Shown: positions 19,108-34,790, numbered from the stretch's first letter. The stretch is DNA of 64,000 nt from Pseudomonadota bacterium (GCA_034189865.1 JAXHTV010000007.1:38074-102073); one strand, 5' to 3'. Notes: a model not told the origin generated them from the sequence alone. Numbers and translations are program-made.

Positions 19108-19818
19108 TTAGTGTTCCCCCCGCTGAGCCCAGCTGCGGTGTATCGCCTCGGCCATCACCAAATCGGCCGGGGAAGTGATTTTAATGTTATCCGCCCGGCC
19201 TGGCACCAAATGAGGTCGACCGCCAACTTGTTCCATGGCCGAGGCTTCGTCGGTGACTGTCCATTGTTCGTCGACGGCACGTTCCAATGCATCGCGCAAC
19301 TCGGCGTAGGGAAACATCTGAGGGGTAAAAGCTCTCCAGATGCCAGTGCGGGACAGGGTGTCGCGGACACATCCCTCGTCGTCCGCGCGTTTTAACGTGT
19401 CAACCACCGGTGCGGCCAACAGGCCGCCGGCGAAACCCGGCGCCGCGGAAGCCAACAACCGTTCAAGATCGGTGCGGTGAAGACAGGGACGCGCCGCATC
19501 GTGAACCAACACCCAGTCGCCGGACTCGGCCGTGTCTTCAAGACGAATCAAGCCACTTAGAACGGAATACATCCGTTCCTGCCCACCCGGCGCCAAGACA
19601 ATACGGGCATCGCGAGAGACGGCCAGTTGTGGCCAGTGCGTATCCGCCTGCCCCAGAACCACCACGATACCGGCCACGCTCGGCTCGGCCAGAAACGGCG
19701 CCAGAGACCATTCGATGACGGTCCGGCCGGCCAATGGTAGATACTGCTTGGGAATTCGCGAGGCCATGCGCGATCCGACACCGGCGGCCGGTACCACGAC
19801 CCAAAACCGGCTATTCAT
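19108..19818 (-). CDS. ispD: 2-C-methyl-D-erythritol 4-phosphate cytidylyltransferase
   Basis: Third step of the MEP pathway; transfers CMP to MEP (236 aa). The nucleotide-binding signature VVPAAGVGSRM and KQYLPLAGRTVIEWSL are at the N-terminus, and VHDAARPCL in the middle. ATG 19818 overlaps the ftsB stop by eight bases. The order ftsB-ispD-ispF matches E. coli. Confidence 0.97.
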   Translation of the reverse strand: MNSRFWVVVPAAGVGSRMASRIPKQYLPLAGRTVIEWSLAPFLAEPSVAGIVVVLGQADTHWPQLAVSRDARIVLAPGGQERMYSVLSGLIRLEDTAESGDWVLVHDAARPCLHRTDLERLLASAAPGFAGGLLAAPVVDTLKRADDEGCVRDTLSRTGIWRAFTPQMFPYAELRDALERAVDEQWTVTDEASAMEQVGGRPHLVPGRADNIKITSPADLVMAEAIHRSWAQRGEH

Positions 19819-20119
19819 CGTTCTGAGCGGCTTGTTCTCGTTCCGGCCGCTGATCCACGACGTGGTAGAACACTTCGTCGCGACCCACCATCCCCAGTTC
19901 CTGACGCGCGCGCTCCTCCACGGCATCGAGTCCCTGCTTGAGGTCTCTGACTTCCGCCGACAAGGCTTCGTTGCGGGCCCGAAGTCCGCGATTCTCGCTT
20001 TCTATCTGTTGGATCTGCGCATCCAGACGGCGCCGGAGCGGATAGCCGTCGTCTGCCAACCAGATCTGGAACTGCAGCGCCAACAGCAGCAACACAAGCG
20101 CCGAAACGATCCATTTCAC
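19811..20119 (-). CDS. ftsB: Cell division protein FtsB
   Basis: A bitopic membrane protein of the divisome FtsQLB complex (102 aa, as in E. coli). One transmembrane helix (about residues 3-21) is followed by a long coiled coil rich in Arg, Glu and Leu (about 30-72) and the conserved EERARQELGMVGRDEVFYHVV segment. The GTG at 20119 gives the family length, with GGAG ten bases upstream; an upstream TTG would add ten unconserved residues. It lies 102 bases downstream of eno. Confidence 0.93.
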   Translation of the reverse strand: MKWIVSALVLLLLALQFQIWLADDGYPLRRRLDAQIQQIESENRGLRARNEALSAEVRDLKQGLDAVEERARQELGMVGRDEVFYHVVDQRPEREQAAQNDE

Positions 20120-20221
20120 GGCCAGTAAACTCCACCTATCTCGCCCCAATCACGCTCGGAACAACCGCCGTCGTGCGCCGGGGCCATTGCGCAGACCCGA
20201 CGCGCGAGGCGATCGAGCTGA

Positions 20222-24059
<3,838 letters not shown>

Positions 24060-24165
24060 CTAAGGATGTTATGTGAATCGGAGAGGCTTTTTACGACGGG
24101 GCTCCAGCCTACCAGAGTCCCCCCCGGACGACAATGAATACCCCACCAAATTCCCTCATACGAGC

Positions 24166-25500
24166 TTAGTGCAATGGTGGATGATTCGACCATTCAAGCC
24201 GCAAGCCCGGACCATTGCCAGCGGAGAAAGGCGCGCAATCGCATAACTCGCCGATGGCCGCCAGCTCATCGTCGACGAAAAGCAGCGGCATGTAAGAACG
24301 CATCCACGGTACCACGCGCCGCTCTTGCAATAGCTTCTTCAGCGGACGAGTCGATCCGCGCACCTGCGGGCGGCACCGCTCGCCGCCTTGGCGAAAACCG
24401 ATGGTGATTCGCGCGCCCAGAATGTCCAGATTCAAGCCACCAGCCGGTGAGGAAACCAAGCGCAGAGTACCCAGTCCTGCGGGCAAGGAAAAACCCGTTG
24501 CCGGATTCTGCCATTGCACGGGTGATGACCACGGCTTGACGCATATCGGGCGGGCGGCATAAAGGAAATTTCCATAACGACGCACCTCCCCGCCTGGCCA
24601 GTCGATACGGGGGCTACCCGCGCCCCCCCGCTCAATCGCGGTCTCGACAATTTGCCGCAGTTTCCGTTCACTCGGACAAGTCAAACCGGTCAGCTCCAAC
24701 CAAACCCGCAACAGCTGAAACTGCCGCGCCACCGATCGGCCGGCCATCCGATCCACGGCCAAGCGCCCGCCCGAATCCATCAGGCTTGCCAGCTCTTCTC
24801 GTGCGTACTCGCGAAGCAATGCCGCCGCATCGGCGTTGTGTCTGGCAACCCGCGCCAGCGTTTTAGCCGCCGCGGGCCAGCGCTCACGCAGGCGCGGCGT
24901 GATTTCGTGACGAAGATAATTGCGGTCGAAGGACACATCGGCGTTACTCGCATCTTCCACCCAGTGCAGGCCACGCTGCCGAGCATATTCGGTGAGTTGG
25001 CTTCGATCGACGTCCAGCAAAGGACGCACCAGCGAGCCGGCCCCAAAGCGGGCGACCGCGGGCATGGCAGCCAGCCCGGTGGGACCGGCACCGCGCAAGG
25101 CCTGGAGCAAAAAAGTCTCCATCTGATCATCCCGGTGCTGACCGGTCAGGAGCACATCACCCTCGCCCATGACATCGGCCAGCGCCTGGTAACGGGCCTC
25201 TCGAGCCTGGGCTTCCAAACTATGGCCACGCGCTAAGACCAGGTTCAGTTCCAGACAGCGGTACGGCACTTGGAGTTCTCGGCAAACGGTGCGGCAATGG
25301 GCATCCCACGACCGACTCACAGGCTGTAACTTATGGTCCACGTAAACGGCGTGAACCTCCGCGCCATCGAGGGCGGGGCGAGCCGCCGCCACCAAATCCA
25401 GCAGGACACTGGAATCCACCCCCCCACTGAACGCAACCCAATAACGCCTGGGCCTCGGGACGGGCTTCAGCCGATCAAGCAGATACGCAGCCGACAGCAT
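24166..25500 (-). CDS. tilS: tRNA(Ile)-lysidine synthase
   Basis: Modifies C34 of the AUA-reading tRNA-Ile to lysidine, an essential reaction (444 aa). The PP-loop SGGVDS is at residues 25-30 after WVAF, and LTGQHRDDQMETFLLQALRGAG is typical. The C-terminal domain (FRQGGERCRPQVRGSTRPLKKLLQE) is the tRNA-recognition part of long TilS forms. ATG 25500 is used in place of an upstream TTG; the ribosome site is weak. It follows accA by 39 bases. Confidence 0.95.
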   Translation of the reverse strand: MLSAAYLLDRLKPVPRPRRYWVAFSGGVDSSVLLDLVAAARPALDGAEVHAVYVDHKLQPVSRSWDAHCRTVCRELQVPYRCLELNLVLARGHSLEAQAREARYQALADVMGEGDVLLTGQHRDDQMETFLLQALRGAGPTGLAAMPAVARFGAGSLVRPLLDVDRSQLTEYARQRGLHWVEDASNADVSFDRNYLRHEITPRLRERWPAAAKTLARVARHNADAAALLREYAREELASLMDSGGRLAVDRMAGRSVARQFQLLRVWLELTGLTCPSERKLRQIVETAIERGGAGSPRIDWPGGEVRRYGNFLYAARPICVKPWSSPVQWQNPATGFSLPAGLGTLRLVSSPAGGLNLDILGARITIGFRQGGERCRPQVRGSTRPLKKLLQERRVVPWMRSYMPLLFVDDELAAIGELCDCAPFSAGNGPGLRLEWSNHPPLH

Positions 25501-25539
25501 GGCGAACAAGCGGGCGAAAACACGGGGGACGGCCGACTA

Positions 25540-26499
25540 CTAAGCATCTTTGAATTGCCCGAAACCCATCAAACGCCCATGGCGTTGGGCGAGCAATTCG
25601 TCTGTTTTGATCTGCCGGAGCTCGGCGAGTGCTTCGATCAGATAGGTTCGAAGCCGGCGGGCCATTTCTGCCGGATCACGATGCGCACCGCCCAGTGGTT
25701 CAGGAATCACCGAATCCACCAACCTCAGTTCGTGCAAGCGATCGGACGTAATGCCCATGGCCGACGCCGCCTCCTCGGCCTTGGCGGCATCTTTCCAGAG
25801 AATCGATGCACAGCCCTCCGGCGAAATTACCGAGTACGTGCTGTGTTGCAACATGGCCACCCGATCACCCACACCGATGGCCAAGGCGCCACCGGATCCG
25901 CCTTCGCCGACCACAACACACACGATTGGGGTTTTCAACGCTGACATCACGAACAGATTACGAGCGATGGCTTCACTCTGACCTCGCTCTTCGGCGTCGA
26001 TCCCGGGATAGGCGCCCGGCGTATCGATGAACGTCACAATCGGCAACCCGAAACGCTCTGCCATCTGCATCAGACGCAACGCTTTTCGATAACCTTCCGG
26101 CTTCGGCATGCCGAAATTGCGACGAACCTTCTCTTTGGTATCACGCCCCTTCTGATGGCCGATGACCATCACGGCTAAATCATCCAGCGCCGCCACGCCA
26201 CCCACGATGGCCGGATCGTCGGCGAACATCCGATCGCCATGCAGCTCTTCGAAACCAGTGAACGCCAAGGCGAGATAATCCAAGGTATAAGGACGCTGAG
26301 GATGCCGGGCCAACTGCGAGATCTGCCACGGAGTCAAATCGGAGAAGATCGACTCGGTCAAGCTGCGGCTTTTCGCCTCCAGACGGTCAATCTCCTCGCT
26401 AATATTGACTTCGCTGTCATCGCCGAAATGTCGCAGCTCTTGAATCTTTGCCTCCAGCTCGGCGATTGGCTGTTCAAACTCGAGATAATTTGGGTCCAT
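25540..26499 (-). CDS. accA: Acetyl-CoA carboxylase carboxyltransferase subunit alpha
   Basis: With AccD it transfers the carboxyl group from biotin carrier protein to acetyl-CoA, the first step of fatty acid synthesis (319 aa). [19 protein letters not shown] at the start, [32 protein letters not shown] and [17 protein letters not shown] are signature segments. dnaE-accA-tilS is a conserved order. ATG 26499 is 148 bases after dnaE. Confidence 0.98.
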   Translation of the reverse strand: MDPNYLEFEQPIAELEAKIQELRHFGDDSEVNISEEIDRLEAKSRSLTESIFSDLTPWQISQLARHPQRPYTLDYLALAFTGFEELHGDRMFADDPAIVGGVAALDDLAVMVIGHQKGRDTKEKVRRNFGMPKPEGYRKALRLMQMAERFGLPIVTFIDTPGAYPGIDAEERGQSEAIARNLFVMSALKTPIVCVVVGEGGSGGALAIGVGDRVAMLQHSTYSVISPEGCASILWKDAAKAEEAASAMGITSDRLHELRLVDSVIPEPLGGAHRDPAEMARRLRTYLIEALAELRQIKTDELLAQRHGRLMGFGQFKDA

Positions 26500-26615
26500 G
26501 TTCTCGCTCTGTTTCGTTGACCTTTACCCGGGCCTGCTCACCCGATTCATACTCATTTCAGTGGTGGGGATGCTGTTATCTCCAACATCCGGAAACACAC
26601 CGACCCCGCTCTGAC

Positions 26616-26647
26616 GGCCGGGCACGTCGTGATTATGACTCCCGGCC
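26616..26647 (-). terminator. Hairpin immediately after dnaE
   Basis: GGCCGGG (26616-26622) and CCCGGCC (26641-26647) pair across 18 bases, starting at the base after the dnaE stop. There is no T-run, so it is more likely an attenuating or mRNA-stabilising stem in the dnaE-accA gap than a strong intrinsic terminator. Confidence 0.35.
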
Positions 26648-29600
26648 CTATGACACCATAGCCTGCGAGGGAGAACTCGCGCTACCAGCCGCTTGACGAC
26701 TGTAATCCAAACGGACCGAATCCCGCCCCAGCCACTGTTGCAAACGCTGCAATAAATCCTCGCAGGGACGCACCCGCCAATCGCTGCCCAAGCTGAGCTC
26801 GACCCGCGCCTTGGCATTTTGGTAACCGATCCAGACCTGACACTGCCCGTCCCGGTAAGGATCCAGCAACCGCCCCAACTGCGAGACAAACTCGCTGCCA
26901 GCGACATTCTCAGGCCAGACCAAACGCAATCGCCGGGCGTAACGTTCACGCGCCTGATCCAGGTCCATGATGTTTTTCGGGCTCATACGATAACCACCGC
27001 TGAAGTCGTCGTACGAAAGTTGCCCTTCAACCACCAACAGGTTGTCCTTGGTTAATAGCTGGGCATAGCGTTGGAACTGCTCTTCGAAGACCGCCACCTC
27101 GATTCGCCCACTGCGATCATCCAATGTTAAAAAAGCCCGCCGGCCGGCCTGGCGCCGCAAATTCACCACCAACCCGGCGACAACCGCGTCGCGACGCTGC
27201 CGCGGGCCACCGGCGGGAGATTCCCCCAGTCCAGCGACGACATCCGCCAGACGACCACTGGTGAACTGCGCTAAATCGGCTTCGTACTCATTGATGGGGT
27301 GACCGGTGAGGTACAAGCCCAGGGTGTCTTTTTCTTCCTTCAGCCGTTGTTTCTCATCCCACTCTGGCATGAGTTCCGTTTCGAAAGCCGGCGCTTCTCC
27401 GGAAACAGGTACACTGGCCGCGGCTTCACCCAAACCGAACAAATCATCCTGCCCGACGGCGTCGTCGCGTCCATGTTGCTCGGCGATTTTTAAAGCGCGC
27501 TCCAAACCCGCCATCAAGGTGGCGCGATTGTGTCCGACGCTATCGAGCGCACCGGCCTTGATGAGGCACTCCACGACGCGACGGTTGATTTTACGCAAAT
27601 CCACCCGACGACAGAACTCGAGCAAATCGGCAAATGGACCACCGCTGTTCCTTTCCGCCAACATGGCGTCGATGGCGCTGCGCCCGACGCCCTTAATCGC
27701 CCCGAGCCCGTAGCGGAGGGTTTGCTCGCCCACGGCGGAAAAAGCGAAATCCGAAGCATTGACGTCCGGCGGGAGTACCGACAAACGCATCGCGTGGCAC
27801 TCCTCGATCAAGGTGACCACTTTGTCCGTGTTATCCATATCGGATGACAACACGGCAGCCATGAACTGCGCCGGAAAGTGCGCTTTAAGCCACGCGGTCT
27901 GATAAGACAACAACGCGTAGGCGGCCGAATGCGACTTATTGAAACCATAACCGGCGAATTTTTCCATCAGGTCGAAAATGTAAGTCGCCGTGGCCTCATC
28001 GACCCCATTGCCCTGAGCACCTTCAAGGAAAATGGTTCGTTGCTTGGCCATCTCCTCAGGTTTCTTCTTACCCATGGCGCGGCGAAGAAGATCGGCACCG
28101 CCCAAGGTATAGCCCGCCAGCACCTGGGCGATCTGCATGACCTGTTCCTGGTAAAGGATGACTCCGTAGGTCGGTTTCAGTATGGGTTCCAGATCCGGAT
28201 GCGGATATTCAACCTTGGCGCGACCGTGCTTGCGATTGATGAAATCATCCACCATGCCGGATTGCAGCGGCCCGGGACGGAATAACGCAACCAGTGCGAC
28301 GATATCTTCGAAACAATCCGGCTGCAGCCGCTTGATGAGATCTTTCATTCCCCGGCTTTCGAGCTGAAACACCGCTGTGGTCTGGTGTTCTTTCAAGAGC
28401 ACGTAGGCTTTAGGGTCATCCAGCGGGATGGCCGTGACATCCACCGGCGCCTCGCCCTGCCCGGTCCGATCGCGATTGATGGCTTTGACCGCCCAATCGA
28501 TGATGGTCAAGGTACGCAAACCCAAAAAGTCGAACTTGACCAGACCGACGCTCTCAACATCATCCTTGTCGAACTGGGTGACGGTGTTCTCCCCGCCCGG
28601 TTCACAATACAGCGGCGTGAAGTCGGTAAGATCGGACGGTGCGATCACCACACCGCCAGCATGCTTACCCGGATTTCTCGCCAAACCTTCCAACGCCAGG
28701 GCCAACTCCAATAGCGTGCTGACGACTTCATCTTCCCGGTAGAGCTGCGCCAGTTCCGGCTCTTGCTCCAAGGCTTTGGTCAGGGTCATGCCGAGCTCAA
28801 ACGGGATGAGTTTGGCGATTCGGTCGACAAAACCGTAGGAGTGCCCCAAAACCCGGCCCACGTCCCGCACCACGGCTTTAGCGGCCATGCTACCGAAGGT
28901 GATGATTTGACAAACCTGCTCGGCGCCATAGCGACGGGCAACGTAATCGATCACCCGGTCACGCCCGTCCATACAAAAGTCGATATCGAAGTCGGGCATC
29001 GATACCCGCTCCGGATTAAGAAAGCGCTCGAAGAGCAGATCGTAAGCCAAGGGATCCAGATCCGTGATCCGCAAGGCATAGGCCACCAGCGACCCCGCCC
29101 CGGATCCGCGCCCGGGCCCCACCGGCACATCGTTCTCCTGCGCCCAGCGAATGAAGTCGGCGACAATGAGAAAGTAGCCGGGGAACCCCATGGACTCGAT
29201 CACGCCCAATTCACGGGCCAAACGCTCGGCATAACGCGCTTTGATGGCCGGGAAATCGGCCGAGTCGGGATCGAACAACTGGGCCAGACGGGTGGCCAGA
29301 CCGGCCTCCGCCTCGGCACGCAAATGCGCTTCGGGCGGCACATCACCCGGCGTGGGGAATTTTGGCAAGAAGTTCTCGCCCAGACGCAAAGACAAGTTGC
29401 AGCGGCGGGCAATCTCCACGGTGTTTTCCAGCGCCTCGGGCAGGTCGGAGAACTTCTCCACCATCTCTTCGGGGCTGGTCAGGTACTGCTGGGCTGAATA
29501 ATGACGTGGCCGCCGAGGATCGGCGAGGACGCGACCGCTGTTGATGCACACGCGCACTTCATGGGCTTCGAAATCCGCCGCCGCCAGGAACCGGACGTCC

Positions 29601-30193
29601 TGCGTGGCCACCAGCGGCAAGCCCCTTGAATCGGCAAGATCGACCGCCGCTTGCAGATAGGTTTCTTCATCCGCCCGGCCAGTCCGCTGAATCTCGACGA
29701 AATACCGGTCCGGAAACCATCTGGACCAAAAATCCAATTGTTGCCGGATGGTTTCCGAGCGGTCTGCGAACAGCGCCCGACCGAGCCGACCCTCTCGGGC
29801 GCCGGACAAGGCAATCAGGCCGTCGGATGCGTCTTCCAACCACTCGAGCTGGATAACAGGAACGCCACGGCGCTGGCCCTCGCGATAGGCGCGGGTCACC
29901 AGCCGGGTGAGATGACGAAAACCTGCCTGGTTTTGGCACAGCAGGGTCAGGCGGCTGGGTACTTCGGCTTCGCCCTCGTCGACCAACAGATCCACGCCGG
30001 CAATGGGTTTGATCCCTTGGCCTTGCGCCGCCCGAAAGAACTTCACTAGGGCAAACAGATTCACGTGGTCGGTGATGGCCACGGCGGGCATGCCCAGTTC
30101 GCGCGCCCGTGCCATCAACGGCTTGATCCGTACGACACTGTCCACCAGTGAGTATTCGCTGTGGACACGCAAATGAACGAAACCGGCACTCAT
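26648..30193 (-). CDS. dnaE: DNA polymerase III subunit alpha
   Basis: The replicative polymerase catalytic subunit (1181 aa). It begins with a PHP domain ([15 protein letters not shown]). The catalytic aspartates are in MPDFDIDF near residue 400. Finger and palm segments ([39 protein letters not shown]) are intact. A beta-clamp-binding motif QDDLFG lies near residue 915, and a C-terminal OB fold follows. The ATG overlaps the rnhB stop (ATGA). Size is normal for proteobacterial DnaE1. Confidence 0.98.
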   Translation of the reverse strand: MSAGFVHLRVHSEYSLVDSVVRIKPLMARARELGMPAVAITDHVNLFALVKFFRAAQGQGIKPIAGVDLLVDEGEAEVPSRLTLLCQNQAGFRHLTRLVTRAYREGQRRGVPVIQLEWLEDASDGLIALSGAREGRLGRALFADRSETIRQQLDFWSRWFPDRYFVEIQRTGRADEETYLQAAVDLADSRGLPLVATQDVRFLAAADFEAHEVRVCINSGRVLADPRRPRHYSAQQYLTSPEEMVEKFSDLPEALENTVEIARRCNLSLRLGENFLPKFPTPGDVPPEAHLRAEAEAGLATRLAQLFDPDSADFPAIKARYAERLARELGVIESMGFPGYFLIVADFIRWAQENDVPVGPGRGSGAGSLVAYALRITDLDPLAYDLLFERFLNPERVSMPDFDIDFCMDGRDRVIDYVARRYGAEQVCQIITFGSMAAKAVVRDVGRVLGHSYGFVDRIAKLIPFELGMTLTKALEQEPELAQLYREDEVVSTLLELALALEGLARNPGKHAGGVVIAPSDLTDFTPLYCEPGGENTVTQFDKDDVESVGLVKFDFLGLRTLTIIDWAVKAINRDRTGQGEAPVDVTAIPLDDPKAYVLLKEHQTTAVFQLESRGMKDLIKRLQPDCFEDIVALVALFRPGPLQSGMVDDFINRKHGRAKVEYPHPDLEPILKPTYGVILYQEQVMQIAQVLAGYTLGGADLLRRAMGKKKPEEMAKQRTIFLEGAQGNGVDEATATYIFDLMEKFAGYGFNKSHSAAYALLSYQTAWLKAHFPAQFMAAVLSSDMDNTDKVVTLIEECHAMRLSVLPPDVNASDFAFSAVGEQTLRYGLGAIKGVGRSAIDAMLAERNSGGPFADLLEFCRRVDLRKINRRVVECLIKAGALDSVGHNRATLMAGLERALKIAEQHGRDDAVGQDDLFGLGEAAASVPVSGEAPAFETELMPEWDEKQRLKEEKDTLGLYLTGHPINEYEADLAQFTSGRLADVVAGLGESPAGGPRQRRDAVVAGLVVNLRRQAGRRAFLTLDDRSGRIEVAVFEEQFQRYAQLLTKDNLLVVEGQLSYDDFSGGYRMSPKNIMDLDQARERYARRLRLVWPENVAGSEFVSQLGRLLDPYRDGQCQVWIGYQNAKARVELSLGSDWRVRPCEDLLQRLQQWLGRDSVRLDYSRQAAGSASSPSQAMVS

Positions 30194-30765
30194 GGCGCAG
30201 TCATCGACTCCACGACTCGCCTGACGGGCGCAAACGAGAGACGATGGATCGGGCAGACACCATGAGATTCGAGCGCCGCAAGATGGACCGCAGTTGGATA
30301 GCCTTTGTGGCGTTCGAAACCGTATTGAGGAAATTCTTCAGCCATCGCGGTCATCTCCCGGTCCCGGTGCACTTTCGCCACGATAGAGGCTGCACTGATG
30401 GGGGCGTGCAAGCCATCGCCCCCAACAAATGCGCGCGCAAGACAATTGACGTCGGGCGCGTGTATGCCATCCACCCAGACCTCGGTCGGTGCATGGGCCA
30501 GACCCGCCACTGCCCGCCGCATGGCAAGCAACGTGGCTTGGTGGATATTAAGCCGGTCGATTTCGTCGGCCTCCGCCCGCCCGATCGACCAAGCCAGAGC
30601 CTGTTGCTGTATTCGATGGCAAAGCGATTCACGCCGTGAGGCAGACAATTTCTTGGAATCGGTCAACCCGGATGTGTCAGCTTCCGGGGTCAATATCACC
30701 GCGGCGGCGATCACCGGACCCGCCAAAGGCCCACGCCCGACTTCATCTACCCCCGCAATCCACAT
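30190..30765 (-). CDS. rnhB: Ribonuclease HII
   Basis: Removes RNA and single ribonucleotides from DNA (191 aa). Catalytic D7 and E8 are in [16 protein letters not shown]; further acidic residues lie in [10 protein letters not shown] and [18 protein letters not shown] 30765 has AAGGAG nine bases upstream. lpxB-rnhB-dnaE is the usual order and the genes are tightly packed. Confidence 0.97.
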   Translation of the reverse strand: MWIAGVDEVGRGPLAGPVIAAAVILTPEADTSGLTDSKKLSASRRESLCHRIQQQALAWSIGRAEADEIDRLNIHQATLLAMRRAVAGLAHAPTEVWVDGIHAPDVNCLARAFVGGDGLHAPISAASIVAKVHRDREMTAMAEEFPQYGFERHKGYPTAVHLAALESHGVCPIHRLSFAPVRRVVESMTAP

Positions 30766-30797
30766 CCGTGTGCGCTCCTTCTAGTGCCCGTTGCCTT

Positions 30798-31946
30798 TCA
30801 ACGACCCGCCACTTCCAGTACCGCCGCTGCCGCTCGGGCGCTGGCGTCCTGCCGCAGCAGATGATGCAGACGGGTGAATTCGCTGACCAAGCGATCGTTC
30901 TCCTCCGAGGCGCGCAACTTTGCCAGAATCGCCGGACCCAAATGTTCCGGGATGACGTCATCTTGCGCAAATTCCTCAACCAAGGCTTGCCCGGCCAACA
31001 AATTGGGCAAGGAAAACCGGTCGATTTTCAACAAACCGACCCGCTTGAGCAGAAAGTGCGTGAGAGGAGCGACCCGGTAGGCCACAACCATAGGCCGTTT
31101 TAACAACATGGCCTCCAATGCCGCCGTACCACTGGCCAAGAGCACGGCGTCGGCTGCCTCCATGGCGTCCCGCGCCTGCCCCTCCAAAAGCTGTATCGAA
31201 ACCCCCTCGCCGTGCTCCGCGACGGCCTGTTCGAATAGCGCACGCATGGCAGGGCTGACCATGGGCGCCACAAACCGGATATCAGACAATTGCGAGCGCA
31301 ACCAGACGGCCGTGCGCACAAACGGTGCCGACAACGCACGCAGCTCAGTTCCGCGACTACCGGGCAGCAAAGCCACGACCGGGACGTCGCCGGGCAGATT
31401 CAGCTGGCGACGCTTGGCCGCCCGGTCCGGCTCCAAGGGCAACTGGTCCGCCAATGGATGCCCCACGTAAGTGACATCAACGTCATGCCGTTCGTAGAAC
31501 TCGGCCTCGAAGGGGAACAGCGCCAACACCCGATCAACCGAGCGGGCGATGGTTCGAACCCGACCCTGTCGCCAGGCCCACACGGTGGGGCTTACGTAGT
31601 GAATGGTCGGCACTCCGTCGGCCTTCAAACGTCGCTCCAACCCAAGATTGAAATCCGGTGAATCGATGCCGACGAACACATCCGGCCGATGGGCGAGAAA
31701 ATGACGGGCCAAATCGCGACGAATACGTAACAACCCGGGCAGATGGGCGATCACCTCGGACAAACCCATCACCGCGAGTTGTTCACTGTCCACGAGGACA
31801 CGACAACCCGCCGCCGCCATGCGCGGCCCAGCGCAACCCTCACTGGCCAAGCCATCCGGTCCCAGCCGCTCCACCAACGCCTCTATCAGTGATGCGCCGA
31901 GCAGATCGCCGGAGGCCTCTCCCGCGACCAAGCCTAAGTTGAGCAT
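30798..31946 (-). CDS. lpxB: Lipid-A-disaccharide synthase
   Basis: A glycosyltransferase (GT19) joining UDP-2,3-diacylglucosamine and lipid X in lipid A synthesis (382 aa). Recognised by LVAGEASGDLLGA at the start, VGIDSPDFNLGLE, YVSPTVWAWRQGR and LLPGSRGTELRAL, and by a late ASGTAALEAMLLKRPMVVAY. It is a peripheral inner-membrane enzyme. It follows lpxA after 43 bases and precedes rnhB. Confidence 0.97.
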   Translation of the reverse strand: MLNLGLVAGEASGDLLGASLIEALVERLGPDGLASEGCAGPRMAAAGCRVLVDSEQLAVMGLSEVIAHLPGLLRIRRDLARHFLAHRPDVFVGIDSPDFNLGLERRLKADGVPTIHYVSPTVWAWRQGRVRTIARSVDRVLALFPFEAEFYERHDVDVTYVGHPLADQLPLEPDRAAKRRQLNLPGDVPVVALLPGSRGTELRALSAPFVRTAVWLRSQLSDIRFVAPMVSPAMRALFEQAVAEHGEGVSIQLLEGQARDAMEAADAVLLASGTAALEAMLLKRPMVVAYRVAPLTHFLLKRVGLLKIDRFSLPNLLAGQALVEEFAQDDVIPEHLGPAILAKLRASEENDRLVSEFTRLHHLLRQDASARAAAAVLEVAGR

Positions 31947-31989
31947 TGCGATCGCAACCTCATCAGCCGTTGATGAGCCACTCGCATGG

Positions 31990-32760
31990 CTAGCGAATGA
32001 TGCTGCGCGGATTGGATGCCAGGAAGTCGACGAACAATTGAACGCTCGCGTGATCTTCGGCCAAACCCGCCAACTCCTGGCGAGCTTCTTCCAACCGGAG
32101 ACCCGACCGGTAAAGCAACCGATAGGCCCGCTTCAAAATGGTGATCGCTTCGGACGAAAAACCGTGGCGGCGCAAACCTTCGACGTTCAGCCCCGACGGA
32201 CGCGCCGGGTGCCCGCTGGCCACCACACACGGAGGAACATCCCGGTTCACGCCGGCAGCGAACTGGAGAAAACTATACGAGCCGATCTTGCAAAACTGAT
32301 GCACCATGGCAAACCCGCCGAGGATTGCGTGATCATGGATATTCACATGTCCCGCCAAGCTGGCGTTGTTGGCCATGATGATGTCATTACCCAAAATGCA
32401 ATCGTGGGCGATGTGCACATAGGCCATGATCCAGTTGCCGCTCCCCACCCGGGTCAACCCCTCATCTTGAGCGGTGCCCCGGTTAATGGTGACGCATTCG
32501 CGGATCGTATTATTGTCACCGATCTCAAGACGGGTGGGTTCATCGGCGTATTTTTTATCCTGCGGCGCATCGCCGATGGAGGCGAACTGAAATATCCGAT
32601 TACCACGCCCGATCTTGGTGATTCCCTGGATCACCACATGTGGCCCGATCCACGTCCCCGAGTCGATTTCCACATCCGGACCGATAACGCTGTAGGGACC
32701 GATGGTGACATCTTGGGCAATGCGCGCGTCCGGGTGAATCACTGCCCTTGAATCAATCAT
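31990..32760 (-). CDS. lpxA: UDP-N-acetylglucosamine acyltransferase
   Basis: Adds the first 3-hydroxyacyl chain to UDP-GlcNAc in lipid A synthesis (256 aa). A left-handed beta-helix of hexapeptide repeats occupies roughly the first 190 residues; the catalytic His is in [23 protein letters not shown] text appears as [18 protein letters not shown] 32760 overlaps the fabZ stop by eight bases and has GAGGAAG eight bases upstream. Confidence 0.97.
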   Translation of the reverse strand: MIDSRAVIHPDARIAQDVTIGPYSVIGPDVEIDSGTWIGPHVVIQGITKIGRGNRIFQFASIGDAPQDKKYADEPTRLEIGDNNTIRECVTINRGTAQDEGLTRVGSGNWIMAYVHIAHDCILGNDIIMANNASLAGHVNIHDHAILGGFAMVHQFCKIGSYSFLQFAAGVNRDVPPCVVASGHPARPSGLNVEGLRRHGFSSEAITILKRAYRLLYRSGLRLEEARQELAGLAEDHASVQLFVDFLASNPRSIIR

Positions 32761-33205
32761 CCGTAAACTTCCTCGCCGCACACATGATTTCCGCTTCAGC
32801 CACTACGTGCTCGTCGACGCGCGCTGAGGCGTTGAATTTCCAAACCTGTCGCATGGATCGGACAATCTCGATATGCATATCGAGCTGATCTCCCGGCTCC
32901 ACCGGCTTTTTGAAACGCGCCTTGTCCACACCGACAAAATAATAAAGCGTATCGCGACCCGGCGCGCCTCCCGTGGTGATAAACGCCAGCACGCCCGTCG
33001 CTTGTGCCATGGCTTCCAGGATCATCACCCCCGGCATCACCGGCCGATGCGGAAAATGCCCTAAAAAATAAGGTTCATTGACCGTCACGTTTTTGATCGC
33101 CCGAATCGCTTTGCCCGGTTCGCACGAAAGGACACGGTCGATCATCAGAAACGGATAGCGGTGAGGAAGATATTCGAGGATTTGATGAATATCCAGCGTG
33201 GTCAA
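32753..33205 (-). CDS. fabZ: 3-hydroxyacyl-[acyl-carrier-protein] dehydratase FabZ
   Basis: Dehydrates 3-hydroxyacyl-ACP in fatty acid elongation (150 aa, hot-dog fold). The signature [13 protein letters not shown], then [24 protein letters not shown] with catalytic His and Glu, is complete. Start is TTG at 33205, forming a TTGA overlap with the lpxD stop, with a GGGGGCAGGA ribosome site. It competes with LpxD/LpxA for 3-hydroxyacyl-ACP, which explains its place between them. Confidence 0.96.
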   Translation of the reverse strand: MTTLDIHQILEYLPHRYPFLMIDRVLSCEPGKAIRAIKNVTVNEPYFLGHFPHRPVMPGVMILEAMAQATGVLAFITTGGAPGRDTLYYFVGVDKARFKKPVEPGDQLDMHIEIVRSMRQVWKFNASARVDEHVVAEAEIMCAARKFTDD

Positions 33206-34275
33206 TCCTGCCCCCTTTCCTCCGGGTCTTTCTGTTCGAGGTAGTCAGCGACACGCTTTTCCAGCGCGATCAAACGGCGCGCCAAGGGATCCAGTTGTCG
33301 GAACCGAGCCGCGTTCTTTTGCCAGGTGCGGTTATCGTCCACCGTGCCGCCCGATGAATACACCCCGGCTTTCGGAATCGAATGCGTCACCATGCTCATC
33401 GCCGTAATCGTGACGTCGTCGGCAACTTGTAAATGTCCACCGATGCCGGCACCCCCGCCGATCATACAACGCTTGCCGATTACTGCACTGCCGGCAATGC
33501 CCACGCAACCGGCGATAACCGTATGAGCGCCGATATGAACGTTGTGAGCCACTTGAATCTGATTATCCAGCTTGACGCCACGCTCGAGAACCGTGTTGTC
33601 CAAAGCGCCGCGGTCAATGGTGGTATTCGCGCCAACCTCGACATCATCGCCGATCTCGACGCTGCCGAGCTGCGGCACCTTGATCCATTTCTCGCCATCA
33701 TGCGCCAAGCCGAATCCGTCGGCCCCAACCACGACGCCGGGGTGAAGGATGACCCGCTCGCCGACACATACTCGCGGCCCGACGTATACCTGGCCAACCA
33801 ACCAGCTACCGGCGCCGATCTGGGCGTCCCGGCACACCACGGTACCCGGGCCGATGCGAACATTAGGACCGATCCGGGCCCCGGCCTCGATCACCGCGCA
33901 AGGTCCGATCGACGCACTCGGATCGACGATTGCGACCGGATCGACATCGGCACTGGAACTGACGCCGGAAGGGTGATTCTCCTTCGGAACGAAAAGCCCG
34001 GCCACTTGCGCATAGGTCAGGTACGGCGCGTCACTAATGAGAGTCGGCACGGGCGTGTCCGCAGCATCCTGCTCGCTGACGATCACCGCGGACGCCTGTG
34101 TTTGAGCGAGAAACTTTCTGTACTGGCTATTGGCCAAAAAACTGATGCACCCCGGAACGCCGGGGTCGATGGTGCACACGCCGCGGATAACCGTATCATC
34201 CGCACCCGCGACCCGCAGACCGAAGCGGTTCGCCAACTCCCGAAGGGTCACGGACGCCCCACCGATCTGACTCAT
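33202..34275 (-). CDS. lpxD: UDP-3-O-acylglucosamine N-acyltransferase
   Basis: Third enzyme of lipid A synthesis (357 aa). An N-terminal uridine-binding domain with [20 protein letters not shown] precedes the hexapeptide beta-helix (about residues 100-310). [24 protein letters not shown] contains the catalytic His. It overlaps skp upstream and fabZ downstream by four bases each, showing coupling along the skp-lpxD-fabZ-lpxA-lpxB run. Confidence 0.97.
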   Translation of the reverse strand: MSQIGGASVTLRELANRFGLRVAGADDTVIRGVCTIDPGVPGCISFLANSQYRKFLAQTQASAVIVSEQDAADTPVPTLISDAPYLTYAQVAGLFVPKENHPSGVSSSADVDPVAIVDPSASIGPCAVIEAGARIGPNVRIGPGTVVCRDAQIGAGSWLVGQVYVGPRVCVGERVILHPGVVVGADGFGLAHDGEKWIKVPQLGSVEIGDDVEVGANTTIDRGALDNTVLERGVKLDNQIQVAHNVHIGAHTVIAGCVGIAGSAVIGKRCMIGGGAGIGGHLQVADDVTITAMSMVTHSIPKAGVYSSGGTVDDNRTWQKNAARFRQLDPLARRLIALEKRVADYLEQKDPEERGQD

Positions 34276-34790
34276 TTTTTGCCTTTGGCCAGCTCGGCGA
34301 CCACCTGGTCGGTGATGTCCAATCGATCGCTGGCGAACAGCACGCCCTCGGCGAGTATGATGTCGTACTTACCCTTGGCGGCCAGCTTATCCACAATTTC
34401 GCTGATGTCATTCAGGAGGCGTTTTTGCTCTTCTGCGCTTTTCGATTGAAGCTGCTGTTGCGACTGAATCTCTTTGCGCTGCAACTCTCGTTGCATGGCG
34501 ATCAGTTCCCGTTCTTTTTCCTGGCGTTGTTCCGTACTCATGGCCAACGAGTCACGCTCGAAGGCTTCACGCGCACTTTTCAGTTGCTGCTGGTCCGCCG
34601 CGAGCGCACCGCGCAGTTCAGCCGCCTCACCTTCCAAGGTTTGCTTTAGCGCCTGGGCTTGGCCGGACTCCAAAACCACGCGTTGCAAATCCACATAGCC
34701 GATTTTCAACTCGGCACTAGCGACACCGGAAAATCCAAGCGCCAAAAAGAAAATGGATATCGCAAAAAAACGTCTTGCATACAGGCTCAC
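34272..34790 (-). CDS. skp: Periplasmic chaperone Skp (OmpH)
   Basis: A 172-aa periplasmic holdase for outer-membrane proteins. A signal peptide ending near SGVASA is followed by ELKIGYVDLQRVV, then a long charged coiled coil (about 45-130) rich in Gln, Arg and Glu, and a closing YDIILAEGVLFAS segment typical of OmpH. It starts at GTG 34790 with AAGGAGG six bases upstream. It is directly downstream of bamA, its functional partner. Confidence 0.95.
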   Translation of the reverse strand: MSLYARRFFAISIFFLALGFSGVASAELKIGYVDLQRVVLESGQAQALKQTLEGEAAELRGALAADQQQLKSAREAFERDSLAMSTEQRQEKERELIAMQRELQRKEIQSQQQLQSKSAEEQKRLLNDISEIVDKLAAKGKYDIILAEGVLFASDRLDITDQVVAELAKGKK